A stretch of 64,000 nucleotides of DNA from Hirschia sp964352025. Lineage in GTDB: Bacteria; Pseudomonadota; Alphaproteobacteria; Caulobacterales; Hyphomonadaceae. The translations under genes and the position numbers were made by a program. Shown piece after piece: positions 16,718-25,599 of the stretch (its first letter is position 1; each line of letters opens with the position of its first letter). The notes under the pieces were generated by a model, which was not told the DNA's origin, ran no database searches, and saw only the letters and a list, made by a program, of their open reading frames with translations. The DNA lies in assembly GCA_964352025.1 (NCBI GenBank), contig CAYGPZ010000006.1, positions 1-64,000 on the forward strand, read 5' to 3'.

Positions 16718-18019
16718 ATGTTTGAATGGGGTTGGGATAATGCACGCGCTTTACTAGGTATTCTCGCAATTTTTGTGATTGCGTGGGGCATATCAGAAAA
16801 CAGAAAAGCATTTCCTTTTAAGATCGCAATAGGTGCCGTGGCGCTTCAGTTTGTATTTGCGTTTCTACTCTTTGGTGTACCTAAATTATTCGGAAAGAGT
16901 AGTGCATTTGGAGACAGTGGCGAACCGAATGTCGTTATTCAAATGCTTCAAGATGCAACGAAAGCCGGTACATCGTTTGTGTATGGATACTTAGGAGATA
17001 ATACAGCGTTTCCCGTCGAAAATACTGATAAATTTGTCGCTCCTATTTTCGTTTTTCAAATTCTCCCGCTTTTAATCGTCGTTGCTTCTCTCTCCGCAAT
17101 GCTTTGGCATTGGGGAATTCTAAAAATGATTACGCGGGCGTTTGCATTCGTATTCTCAAAAACGATGGGTTTAGGAGGCGCAACCAGCCTAGCGGTCTCC
17201 GCGAATATTTTTATGGGAATGACCGAAGCTCCCGTGCTTGTCAGACCTTATCTCAAGGGAATGAGCCGATCTGAAATATTCATATTGATGACAACCGGAT
17301 TTGCGACAATCGCTGGTTCAGTCTTGGTCATTTATGTGAGCTTCCTAGATGGCGTTATCGCGAACCCGTTATCGCAGCTTTTAACTGCATCATTTATGGC
17401 CGCACCTGCAGCGGTCGCAATTGCCATGGTTATCGTACCGGAGACTGCACCGCTTGAAACGCGTTCACATGAACCAGACTTTGCGTATGAATCAACGATG
17501 GATGCGTTTTCAAAGGGCGCAAGTGACGGCCTAGCAATCGTACTCAATATTACGACCATGTTGATTGCTGCATTGGCTATCCTGCACCTCGGAAATGCAA
17601 TTCTAGGATTTCTACCAATTGAAATTGCCGGAGAGAGCTTATCCATTCAACGCATTCTTGGATGGATTTTTTCACCATTAATGTGGCTCATTGGCATTCC
17701 ATGGGAAGAAGCCCAAAAAGCAGGATCACTCATGGGCATAAAAACGGTTTTAACCGAATTTATTGCATTCGCTGATCTTGGTGAAATGCCGTCGTCAGAT
17801 TTAAGCGAACGCTCAAGAATTATAACAGCTCATGCAATATGTGGGTTCGCCAATTTTGGTTCTATCGGAATTTTGATAGGTGGTCTCTCTATTGTAGAGC
17901 CTGCGCGACGGAGTACTTTTCTAGAATTGGCCATGAAGACTTTAATCGCAGGAACTCTCGCGACATGTATGTCAGGTGCGGTGGTAGGATTCTTGCCTGC
18001 TGAGTTGTTTATCAACTAA
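16718..18019 (+). CDS. concentrative nucleoside transporter (NupC family)
   Basis: A 433-residue CNT-family transporter importing nucleosides with H+ or Na+. It has an N-terminal three-helix region, a nucleoside-gate region and the typical NIFMGMTEAPVLVRPYL motif (about residue 165). Near the C-terminus are GFANFGSIGI and a late AGTLATCMSGAVVG helix. ATG 16718 is preferred over the upstream GTG because AAGG at 16705–16708 is better spaced. It is a single gene on the plus strand. Confidence 0.93.
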   Translation: MFEWGWDNARALLGILAIFVIAWGISENRKAFPFKIAIGAVALQFVFAFLLFGVPKLFGKSSAFGDSGEPNVVIQMLQDATKAGTSFVYGYLGDNTAFPVENTDKFVAPIFVFQILPLLIVVASLSAMLWHWGILKMITRAFAFVFSKTMGLGGATSLAVSANIFMGMTEAPVLVRPYLKGMSRSEIFILMTTGFATIAGSVLVIYVSFLDGVIANPLSQLLTASFMAAPAAVAIAMVIVPETAPLETRSHEPDFAYESTMDAFSKGASDGLAIVLNITTMLIAALAILHLGNAILGFLPIEIAGESLSIQRILGWIFSPLMWLIGIPWEEAQKAGSLMGIKTVLTEFIAFADLGEMPSSDLSERSRIITAHAICGFANFGSIGILIGGLSIVEPARRSTFLELAMKTLIAGTLATCMSGAVVGFLPAELFIN

Positions 18020-18176
18020 ATTAGTAGGGCTTGTTGCCTTCAATTCATGTTTCAAATTTTAAAATGGCACAGCTTGAGATTCGCTGCGACCTGTTGAAAC
18101 CCGATGGAGATGCTTCAAAAAGTCTGCTAATTGTGCGAACAATAAGAAACGAAAAGTTTTGCGAAAGACCCTGACC

Positions 18177-19082
18177 ATGATGAAACGTCACTATTATTTA
18201 TCTGTTGCCGTTCTTGGCCTAGGCGCTTGTGCGAGTGTTGAGCATCAAGGCGTAGAAACTTTCGCGACAAATGTGAATACTGTCGAAACTCTCGAAACCC
18301 GCTCAAATGATCTCTATTGTCAGGTAACGCCCGGTGCACAGCTTATGGGACGTGGATCTGCCGGTGGAATAGCGCCTATTCACGGCCTAACCGCCGGTTC
18401 ATATGTCATAAGTTCGATGATGATGGGCATGGGCCCTCTTATTGCTCTTGAAGATAAAGAAGCACTAGAGAAAAAAGTACAACGTGTTCTCAATGATGAA
18501 ACAGACGGCCGCGTCTTAGATTGGCGCGCACCATCTACGGGTCAAAAAGTCATCATGCGGCCGGGTAAAACGAAATCCTCCTTTAGGCTTGTGTCGGTTC
18601 CTAGGGCCGATGAGGTTGGTAAAACACCAGATAGCTTTAGAGTAGAGCGTGGTCACTACGTTACAACCAAGTCAGCTGCGTTAAGGCCTTCACCGACATC
18701 TTCTAGTAATGTCCGTATCGATACTATTCCGGCAGGGATGCGCCTGCAATTAATGGGACGGGTGCGCGGAATGCACTCTGATGACTGGTACATGGTCGGT
18801 GCGGATGGCCGTGCTTATGGATATATGGAGCCAGCCGATTTACGTCCTGCGTTATCTGGTGATCCAGACAAACTATATCACCGTGTGACGGGTCCAACAT
18901 TGAGAGACCCAATTCCTGCAACAGTGACATGTCGCGAACTTACGTATGAAACTGACCAGGGGACTGAGACGATGAGCGCATGTCGCAGCCCTGAGGGGCG
19001 GTGGATTGCTGATCCACCTAAGGGTGATGCATCTGGAAACAATGCGTGTCAGCCAGTCAGTAGACCATATCTTCTTCGCTAG
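18177..19082 (+). CDS. SH3-domain lipoprotein, surface-antigen-like
   Basis: The protein (301 residues from ATG 18177) has a lipoprotein signal peptide ending LGLGAC at Cys18. A glycine/methionine-rich segment (about residues 60–90) could be a short membrane-interacting region. An SH3b-like domain spans about residues 155–220 (AALRPSPTSSSNVRID and YGYMEPADLRP), and a C-terminal part resembles the RT0821-type surface protein domain (VTCRELTYETDQGTETMSAC). It probably resides in the outer membrane or periplasm and may touch the cell wall. It is convergent with the methyltransferase gene. Confidence 0.75.
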   Translation: MMKRHYYLSVAVLGLGACASVEHQGVETFATNVNTVETLETRSNDLYCQVTPGAQLMGRGSAGGIAPIHGLTAGSYVISSMMMGMGPLIALEDKEALEKKVQRVLNDETDGRVLDWRAPSTGQKVIMRPGKTKSSFRLVSVPRADEVGKTPDSFRVERGHYVTTKSAALRPSPTSSSNVRIDTIPAGMRLQLMGRVRGMHSDDWYMVGADGRAYGYMEPADLRPALSGDPDKLYHRVTGPTLRDPIPATVTCRELTYETDQGTETMSACRSPEGRWIADPPKGDASGNNACQPVSRPYLLR

Positions 19083-19113
19083 GTCGGCAGGTACTAATAA
19101 TTAGGCAATTGAC

Positions 19114-20028
19114 TTAGAGGTCTGACGCCCAGCGTGAATAGACAGCAGTGGGTAGATTAAAACCACGCCCTTCTTCTGGAATGGACATTTCACCCCATTC
19201 AAGGCCGCCTTCAAGCCCTTTGAGTTGAGACGCTAAAGCCTGTCCGACGGCAATATACGACAGACGTACGGCATAGATAGTCAGGATAACGAACAAAGGA
19301 TTTGGCGACATAACAGAGCGGACGAGAGCTAAAAGTTCATCAAGTCCTTCGTCCAATTGCCAGACTTCTTTTTTAGGGCCACGACCATATTTTGGTGGGT
19401 CTAGAATAATTCCATCATATGTTCGACCGCGTCTTTCTTCGCGACGCAGAAATTTAAGGGCATCGTCACAAATCCAACGGATAGTTTTATCGCTAAGTCC
19501 TGATAAATCCTGATTTTCGCGACCAAAACCTATAGATTTGGGTGAAGCGTCAAGGTGCACGACTTCAGCGCCAGCTTGAGCACAGGCAAGAGACATAACG
19601 CCCGTATATCCAAACAGATTTAAAACACGAGTAGGGCGATTTGCATTGCGAATGCGTTCTACTGCCCAATTCCAATGTACCGAATGTTCTGGAAATAATC
19701 CCATATGGCGAAAGGCAGCACAGCGAGCCTGTATGTCTAATCCCTTCCAACCGACAGACCAGCTTTCTGGGGGAGGACCATTTTTAAATGACCAAGATCC
19801 TTTATCTTCATGATCCCCACCGCGGAAAACGCCATCAGCATTCCAATCTGAAATCGGATTTTGAGGTGACCAAAGAGCTTGAGAATCAGGTCTATCAAAC
19901 GTGTAAGCGGCAAAGCGTTCTAGTTTCCTGCCATGACCACTGTCTAATAGCTGGTAATCTTTCCAATCATCGGCACTTAAAAACTTGAATTGGCCTTTAG
20001 GTATCGCGTTATTAGATAGCGCCGTCAT
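19114..20028 (-). CDS. class I SAM-dependent methyltransferase (RlmI-like)
   Basis: A 304-residue protein with a Rossmann-type methyltransferase core: VLNLFGYTGVMSLACAQAGA (SAM-binding motif I), EVVHLDASPK (acidic loop) and ILDPPKYGRGP (catalytic D-P-P-K). This pattern is typical of RNA cytosine-5 or RlmI/RlmK-like enzymes. No N-terminal PUA domain is obvious. The ATG at 20028 is used because a GGAGCTGGAT ribosome-binding site lies inside the end of the preceding TrmH gene, giving a 17-base overlap. The RNA target is not known. Confidence 0.85.
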   Translation of the reverse strand: MTALSNNAIPKGQFKFLSADDWKDYQLLDSGHGRKLERFAAYTFDRPDSQALWSPQNPISDWNADGVFRGGDHEDKGSWSFKNGPPPESWSVGWKGLDIQARCAAFRHMGLFPEHSVHWNWAVERIRNANRPTRVLNLFGYTGVMSLACAQAGAEVVHLDASPKSIGFGRENQDLSGLSDKTIRWICDDALKFLRREERRGRTYDGIILDPPKYGRGPKKEVWQLDEGLDELLALVRSVMSPNPLFVILTIYAVRLSYIAVGQALASQLKGLEGGLEWGEMSIPEEGRGFNLPTAVYSRWASDL

Positions 20029-20836
20029 ATCCAGCTCCTTTCCAAACTTCATACGTCATAATGGCGGTTGCTTGCGCTAAGTTCAGACTGTCTGCAGCGC
20101 CTGCCATTGGTATTTTAATCAGCAGATCGCATTGGGCTTCTATATCATCTGGAATGCCCGCCTGTTCATTCCCCATAAGGATAACAGACTTCCCGGAATA
20201 GTCGGCTTGATCATGGCGCATGGTTCCGTTAACCGACGCGGCTGTCATTTTTATTCCAGCTTTTAAACGCCAATTGTTGAATTCCTCGAAACTTACATTT
20301 GCAAGCTGAGTGCTAAATAATGCGCCCATTGTTGCGCGCACCGTTTCAATGGAAAAGGGGTCGCAGCATTGATCAACCAGAATAACGCCATCAACCCCTG
20401 CCGCATCCGCTGTTCTCAATATAGTACCGAGATTTCCGGGGTCACGAACCTGATAGAGCGCGATAAAGCGTTTTGGACCATCACTTTGGAAGCTATCAAG
20501 TTTAGTTACTTTTTGTTCAAACGCAGCGATAATTGTTTGAGGGTTATCTTTTCTAGAGACAACAGACAGAATTTTGGGGCTGGTGGTTAATATTCGTGCG
20601 CCCTTCGATTTACACTGTTGCAATAAATCTTGAATTTCAGCTCGTTCCATCGTTTCTGAGCCAACGAGAACAATCTTAGGTAGCCAGTCAAATTTCAAAG
20701 CATCTAGAAGTAGGCGAGCACCTTCTGCCAAGAATAGATTATTTTCAGAGCGGACTTTTTTCCTATCCAAACTGCGCAATAATTTTATTGTTGGGTTTGC
20801 TGTGCTTGTTATATGCTCGTAAGGCGCGTGCGCCAT
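20012..20836 (-). CDS. TrmH/SpoU family RNA 2'-O-methyltransferase
   Basis: This 274-residue RNA methyltransferase has the SPOUT knot. Conserved motifs are RDPGNLGTILRTADAAG (motif 1), VILMGNEQAGIPD (motif 2) and IPMAGAADSLNLAQATAIM (motif 3). The N-terminal part (EHITSTANPTIKLLRSL) is the usual substrate-binding domain of rRNA 2'-O-methylases. It is the first gene of a two-gene operon with the RlmI-like methyltransferase, suggesting joint work on RNA. The exact nucleotide is not assigned. Confidence 0.92.
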   Translation of the reverse strand: MAHAPYEHITSTANPTIKLLRSLDRKKVRSENNLFLAEGARLLLDALKFDWLPKIVLVGSETMERAEIQDLLQQCKSKGARILTTSPKILSVVSRKDNPQTIIAAFEQKVTKLDSFQSDGPKRFIALYQVRDPGNLGTILRTADAAGVDGVILVDQCCDPFSIETVRATMGALFSTQLANVSFEEFNNWRLKAGIKMTAASVNGTMRHDQADYSGKSVILMGNEQAGIPDDIEAQCDLLIKIPMAGAADSLNLAQATAIMTYEVWKGAGYDGAI

Positions 20837-20981
20837 CGATCAAACTCTCCTTGATGATGAAAAACCTTCTAAATTACGGTGAGTTAGAAGATAACGTATA
20901 GTCTAGTCGCTTAATTGAGGCGATGTGTCGAGTGCGAATAGACCTCGTATACAAATTTATAGTGGAATAGGAAATTTTTTT

Positions 20982-22451
20982 ATGAAGGAGATTACATCAA
21001 AATCTGATGACCGATGTCACTATCTCCTTTGGATAGGTATTCCACTGCTTATTTTCTCATTGCTGGGGGCTGTTTTTATCGGAGATAAGTCAGCGCGGAA
21101 GCTAGAAGATAAGATTGAAAAAGCGGCACACGAAAAATTAAAGGCAGAAGGCATAAACTGGGCGAGTGTAGAAGCCGACGGTCAGAGAATATATCTTACC
21201 GGCGTTGCATTATCTCAACGTGATAAAGAATCTGCGGGAATCTTGTCAAAGCAATCTATTGGACAAGGTGGATTTTTAATAGGCGGTGTAACGCGAGTTG
21301 TTAACAACGCTGATATTGCCCGTCCACTATCTCCTTTTGTATGGCAAGCCACCGCTAGCGGCGGAGTTCTAACAATGCAAGGATATGCTCCGTCAAGAAA
21401 AGCGCTAACCGAAATTGAAATGGCGGCACAGGCCGGATCTTGGCAGAACATAGAAAACGAACTTGGATTAGCTAGCGGTGTAGAAGACGAAGCGCGTTGG
21501 CTCGATATGGTCAAGCTTTCGTTGGCTCAACTAAGAGATTTAGAGCCCGGAAGAGTTATCTTAACTGACACCCACCTTCAAATATCAGGGGCTGCGCATG
21601 ACAATGCGAAAGTTGATGATATCGCTGCAACGATTTCGAATTTGGCTTCGCCCTATACTGCAGAATCATCTGTCGAAGGCCCTTACAATTGGGTCATTGA
21701 GAAAACCCAAACACGGCTGAATATCACTGGCCTTGTTCCTGATGAGGAATCGCGTCGAGCGTTAAATGAAGTTATATCCGCTCACTATAATGGGACCGTA
21801 AACGATGATACTGGCATTGGCGGAGATCGTGGATGGGTCAGAACCGCGCTTTTAGCATTGCCCCAATTTTTACAGTTCGAAGTAGGTAAATTATCCTATT
21901 CTGGGGATGGGTTTTTCATAGAAGGACGATCTCCTGAGAGTGTTTATACGTTCCTGAGTGAAGACCTTCGGTCTAATGGCGGAAATTTTGGTATTCAGTA
22001 TGACGTTGACGTCATCGTGCCTGATTTGGACGAATTGCAGGGTTTAGACTTATCTTCTTCAGATGATACTTTGGCGGCAGTATGTCAGGATGCGTTCGCG
22101 CTAATAATGGATTCAAACCAGATTTATTTTGAAACCGGAAGAGCTGACATTTCCCGACGAAGCGGTACTACGCTTGATAAGCTGATAACAGTCGGTCGTC
22201 GCTGTAATAATGTACCACTTCGGATAGAAGGGCATACAGATAATGTTGGACGTCGCAGCATGAATTTAGAGCTTAGCAATCAGCGAGCTGATGCAGTGGT
22301 CCAATATTTGAAAGACAGAGGTTATCCAGAGTCTCGACTGGAATCTAAAGGGTTTGGGCCAGACTCTCCAACGGCCAGTAATGAAACTCCCGAAGGGCGT
22401 GCTGATAATCGCCGTATCGAGTTTATAGTAATAAGTGAGGAAACACGCTAA
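20982..22451 (+). CDS. membrane-anchored OmpA-family protein
   Basis: A 489-residue protein with one membrane helix near the N-terminus (about residues 14–34) that is not cleaved like a signal peptide. A middle part contains repeated beta/alpha units resembling BON-type domains (WIEKTQTRLNITGLVPDEES is one example). The C-terminal OmpA/MotB domain has the peptidoglycan-binding pattern IEGHTDNVG and NRRIEFIV. It is probably an inner-membrane protein reaching to the wall. ATG 20982 is used. The stop overlaps the start of the next gene (TAATG), so the two are translationally coupled and probably act together. Confidence 0.85.
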   Translation: MKEITSKSDDRCHYLLWIGIPLLIFSLLGAVFIGDKSARKLEDKIEKAAHEKLKAEGINWASVEADGQRIYLTGVALSQRDKESAGILSKQSIGQGGFLIGGVTRVVNNADIARPLSPFVWQATASGGVLTMQGYAPSRKALTEIEMAAQAGSWQNIENELGLASGVEDEARWLDMVKLSLAQLRDLEPGRVILTDTHLQISGAAHDNAKVDDIAATISNLASPYTAESSVEGPYNWVIEKTQTRLNITGLVPDEESRRALNEVISAHYNGTVNDDTGIGGDRGWVRTALLALPQFLQFEVGKLSYSGDGFFIEGRSPESVYTFLSEDLRSNGGNFGIQYDVDVIVPDLDELQGLDLSSSDDTLAAVCQDAFALIMDSNQIYFETGRADISRRSGTTLDKLITVGRRCNNVPLRIEGHTDNVGRRSMNLELSNQRADAVVQYLKDRGYPESRLESKGFGPDSPTASNETPEGRADNRRIEFIVISEETR

Positions 22452-24988
22452 TGTTTTGGCTCGTTTCACAAATTCTTGGGTGGGTTCTACTTGGCGCTTT
22501 GGCGGGTGGGCTAATTGGTTGGGCTTTACAGTGTCATAAGTGCGCACACGAGACAGAAGGCCTGCGCAAGAGTCTCGCAAAAGCGTATAATGATAAGCAG
22601 GTTGTGGAGCCTGAAGAATTTAGAGTCTCTGGTGGAATTAACAATATTGGCAGTTCATCACTAATAGACGCAGAAAAATATTCTATTCTAGTAAACCAGC
22701 TGGAAGCAGAAAAAGAAGAAGTCGCTGGATTAAAAGCCAAACTCGCTTTAGCGGGCGCAACAGGCCAAGCCGAACCAAATCAGGTTTTAGCGGGTCTGTC
22801 CTCGTACGCAGGCAAATCAGATCTTCCAGCAAGAGATGGTCAACTTACTTGGAGAAATCGGTATCTAGAAAGCCGTGTGCGGTTTTTGGAAAATAAAGTT
22901 ACTGATCTCGAATCTGTTCCGATTGATCATAACCAAGACGTAGAAATAGATTCTAGCTCTATTCAAAATTCAAAAAGTGCAAGTGACGCTGATGATAATA
23001 ATGATGCAGAACAAGTGCTAAACGAGTTTGATTCCATAGACCTTGAGCTTCCTCAAGACGCTTTCTTGGATGATTTATCTACTGCAGCATTGTCTTGCGT
23101 GGACGATCCAAAAATTTCTATGGACGTAAACTCTATTGAACAGCCAATTACTAACAGAAAGAGTCACGAGACATTTGAGGAATCAAACCTTTCTCCAAAG
23201 GAAAGTGATGATGAATTAGTAGATGTTCAGTCCTTGATTTGGCGGAATCGCTATCTTGAGGGGCGAGTAAGGTATTTGGAAGAAGACGCTCCTGACGAAG
23301 AGCCTGCCAATACTTCAACGATGGTGGATATATCGAATGTTCGAGAGACTGCTGGAACCGGTCTCGATACCATCGATGATAGCCAACGAATAGATTCAAC
23401 TGCTGTGCAATCTTCTGAGGTTGATGCTGAGGTCGAAAGACTTAGATGGCGTGCGAGATATCTTGAAGGCCGCGTTCGGTTCTTAGAAGAAAACCTTGCT
23501 GAATCAGAATTGCGTTTGCAGAAAAACAGCATTTCTCCCGTGTTAGAGTCCATTGAGACATCTAGCAACAATCTAGAACGACCTGACAAAGATCGTTCGC
23601 AATGGAGAAATGACTATCTTGCTGAAAAATTGAGATATGTTCAGGAAACTGAGAGACCCGAAAACTCTACATTACAAAATGCCACCAATACAGCGCAACA
23701 AGGCTTAGAAGTCGCGCATAACGACGATAGAGCCCAATGGCGGGAAGCATATCTAAAAGAGCGTATCAGATATGGTGAAGATGCGCTTGGCATAGCTAGC
23801 CTTCAGAGCAGTCCAGTTACAGAATATGTAACAGATATAGAGATGGACCGACTACGATGGAGGTCTCGTTATCTTGAAGAACGTTTAAAGTTTGCACAAA
23901 ACGAACTAGAAGAGATGAAGGCAACGAAGATTCGTGTCAGATCGAGCTTTGTTGGTAACGCAGCTAAACAGTCCAATACTGATGATTCAAAATTAAGGAC
24001 AGCATTGGCAAGACTGAAATGGCGCGAGCAATATAATCAAGCTTTAAATAAAAGTTTTGTTTCGCGACTAGAAACCCAAATTACTGAGCGAACAGTTCAA
24101 GCCGAAACTTCAAGCACGGATGAACTTGAGGTAAATCGCCTTGCGTGGAAAAACATGTATTTGAGAAGTCGTATCAAGTTTTTAGAGGAAAACCTCGAGT
24201 CTAGTGATAGGAATGCGCTTCAGCTAAACGAAGAACTGAAACATTTGAAAAGTAGTCTATTACAAATCGAGAGTTCAGATTCTGGATATGGCGACGAAAG
24301 TGAAACGACACGGTTAAAATGGCGCAATAGCTATTTGATGGGGCGCATAGGCTATCTGGAAGAGGGAAAAACTGACCAGTCCTTTGTTCAGCCCGCACCG
24401 AATGAAAAGCCAGGCGACGCATTGGATAATATTGAAGCACTTTCTGAATTTAGAGCTAGCCGATCTTTCGTCGGGCGAGAGGTAACTGAAGGGGAAGATA
24501 CGGAAATTTCTCTTAATTTGACGTCGGAAGTGAATTCTCAGAGAGAAGAAAAGCCAAAGCGTAAGCGCTCCTCACGTAAACGCACCGAGAGAAAAACGCG
24601 TAAGACGACGAAGAAAACGACAGTCGTAGAAACAACATCTAACGCTGATGCTTTTCAAGAAAGCTTCCAAACGTCGGAGTATTTTGTAGAGGGTGACAGC
24701 GCAACAGGGCGTCCTGCTTACCTTACACAACCTATTTTGGGCACGCAGGATGACTTACGTGAAATAGCTGGTGTTGGCCCTAAAATCGAAACTATTTTAC
24801 ATGATTTAGGAATTTTTCACTTCTACCAAATCGCGGCATGGACCCGAAAAGAGGTGGAGTGGGTTGATAATTATCTGACATTTAAAGGTCGGATAGATCG
24901 TGAAAACTGGATTGATCAGAGTAAGAAACTAGCTCGCGGTGAAGAGACAGACGGCCAGCGCAAATACCGCGCCGGAAAACATGTCTAA
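22451..24988 (+). CDS. WR-repeat membrane protein with C-terminal HhH domain
   Basis: I recognise no named family for most of this 845-residue protein. It has an N-terminal membrane helix (about residues 4–26) and nine copies of a W-R/K-x2-Y-L-x2-R-V/I-R/K-F/Y-L-E-E-type motif. Their Trp residues are 134, 264, 333, 385, 430, 470, 524, 566 and 624, with acidic, low-complexity linkers between. A basic stretch (residues 701–723, 14 Lys/Arg) precedes a C-terminal helix-hairpin-helix domain (about 766–835, AGVGPKIETILHDLG). That domain is usually filed under a predicted H3TH/flap-endonuclease-like group, but no nuclease residues are evident. By positive-inside reasoning the C-terminus is cytoplasmic. 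It is coupled to the OmpA-family gene. Confidence 0.85.
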   Translation: MFWLVSQILGWVLLGALAGGLIGWALQCHKCAHETEGLRKSLAKAYNDKQVVEPEEFRVSGGINNIGSSSLIDAEKYSILVNQLEAEKEEVAGLKAKLALAGATGQAEPNQVLAGLSSYAGKSDLPARDGQLTWRNRYLESRVRFLENKVTDLESVPIDHNQDVEIDSSSIQNSKSASDADDNNDAEQVLNEFDSIDLELPQDAFLDDLSTAALSCVDDPKISMDVNSIEQPITNRKSHETFEESNLSPKESDDELVDVQSLIWRNRYLEGRVRYLEEDAPDEEPANTSTMVDISNVRETAGTGLDTIDDSQRIDSTAVQSSEVDAEVERLRWRARYLEGRVRFLEENLAESELRLQKNSISPVLESIETSSNNLERPDKDRSQWRNDYLAEKLRYVQETERPENSTLQNATNTAQQGLEVAHNDDRAQWREAYLKERIRYGEDALGIASLQSSPVTEYVTDIEMDRLRWRSRYLEERLKFAQNELEEMKATKIRVRSSFVGNAAKQSNTDDSKLRTALARLKWREQYNQALNKSFVSRLETQITERTVQAETSSTDELEVNRLAWKNMYLRSRIKFLEENLESSDRNALQLNEELKHLKSSLLQIESSDSGYGDESETTRLKWRNSYLMGRIGYLEEGKTDQSFVQPAPNEKPGDALDNIEALSEFRASRSFVGREVTEGEDTEISLNLTSEVNSQREEKPKRKRSSRKRTERKTRKTTKKTTVVETTSNADAFQESFQTSEYFVEGDSATGRPAYLTQPILGTQDDLREIAGVGPKIETILHDLGIFHFYQIAAWTRKEVEWVDNYLTFKGRIDRENWIDQSKKLARGEETDGQRKYRAGKHV
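22850..24364 (+). repeat. nine-copy coding repeat (WRxxYLxxR motif)
   Basis: The coding sequence holds nine units of about 14–17 codons each, beginning with TGG codons at 22850, 23240, 23447, 23603, 23738, 23858, 24020, 24146 and 24320. Units encode variants such as WRNRYLEGRVRYLEE and WRARYLEGRVRFLEE. Unit seven (WREQYNQALNKSFVSRLE) is the most diverged. Spacing is irregular (130, 69, 52, 45, 40, 54, 42 and 58 codons), so these are motif repeats in variable linkers, not simple tandem duplication. Confidence 0.9.
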
Positions 24989-25015
24989 ATGCAACCGAAA
25001 TGAGTTTATGAATTT

Positions 25016-25050
25016 AAAGGTGAGCACTCTGATTGATTGCTCACCTTTTT
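25016..25050 (+). terminator. intrinsic terminator after the WR-repeat gene
   Basis: AAAGGTGAGCA and TGCTCACCTTT form a perfect 11-bp stem with an 11-base loop, followed by a T-run. It ends the OmpA/WR-repeat operon and, because of its symmetry and A-rich left side, may also serve the convergent lipoprotein gene. Confidence 0.9.
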
Positions 25051-25052
25051 AT

Positions 25053-25559
25053 TTATGAGTCTGTTTCGGCAGGGATGATAGTGTTTTCTAAAACCGATTT
25101 TGCATTGTATAACGAGTCTTTATCTTCAGTAGGCAAGTCGCCTACACCGGTTAAAATTTCCAGACGAGACTCGAATGATGATCGATCCGGCGTTAGATCT
25201 ATGCCTATACCAACTCCCACACCGCTATATCCACGTGAGCCACCACCTGCGGAAACACCGACATTTGTTCCTCTATTGCTGGAACCGCCAACTTTGTAAG
25301 TTGATTTTGACGCGACCCGAAACCAATCAGCGCCATTATCGAGTGTGATCTCTGCTGCTCGTCGAAGAGCGTACTTTTCTACCAAAGAACTTGGTGCATC
25401 AGTATCACCGGTAAAAACGACTGAATAGCGATTGGATTCAATTTTCTGTTCTTGAAATCCAATGCCTGATTTGTCGATAGGACCATATACAGTATTCGCG
25501 GTCGAACATGCAGCAAGTAATAGCAAGCTAGCTGTAGCGGTACCGATTTTAAAGCGCAT
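25053..25559 (-). CDS. CC0125/CC1285-type lipoprotein
   Basis: A 168-residue lipoprotein starting at ATG 25559 with a GGGGGAGAG ribosome-binding site. The signal peptide ends LLLLAAC (lipobox). The segments GFQEQKIESNRYSVVFTGD and RRAAEITLDNGADWF match the pattern of the CC0125/CC1285 family known from Caulobacter. A Gly/Ser-rich loop (about residues 95–125) follows. The function is unknown; an envelope location is likely. It follows the small hypothetical gene at 25600 by 40 bases on the same strand. Confidence 0.82.
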   Translation of the reverse strand: MRFKIGTATASLLLLAACSTANTVYGPIDKSGIGFQEQKIESNRYSVVFTGDTDAPSSLVEKYALRRAAEITLDNGADWFRVASKSTYKVGGSSNRGTNVGVSAGGGSRGYSGVGVGIGIDLTPDRSSFESRLEILTGVGDLPTEDKDSLYNAKSVLENTIIPAETDS

Positions 25560-25599
25560 GATATTCTCTCCCCCGTGGAATAATGCAAATCCCACGGTA

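Noticed and set aside
22850..24364. WR repeats as a simple tandem DNA duplication
   Set aside because: The spacing and linkers differ between units and the codons have diverged, so it is a repeated protein motif rather than a recent DNA array.
22451..24988. Flap-endonuclease-like nuclease function of the WR-repeat protein
   Set aside because: Only the helix-hairpin-helix part supports it. There are no acidic metal-binding nuclease motifs, and the same domain in NuoE is not a nuclease.
25033..25299. 88-codon plus-strand frame over the CC0125-type lipoprotein gene
   Set aside because: It is antisense to a lipoprotein gene with a good signal peptide and ribosome-binding site, and its Pro/Thr-rich product is an artefact of the Gly/Ser-rich segment on the other strand.
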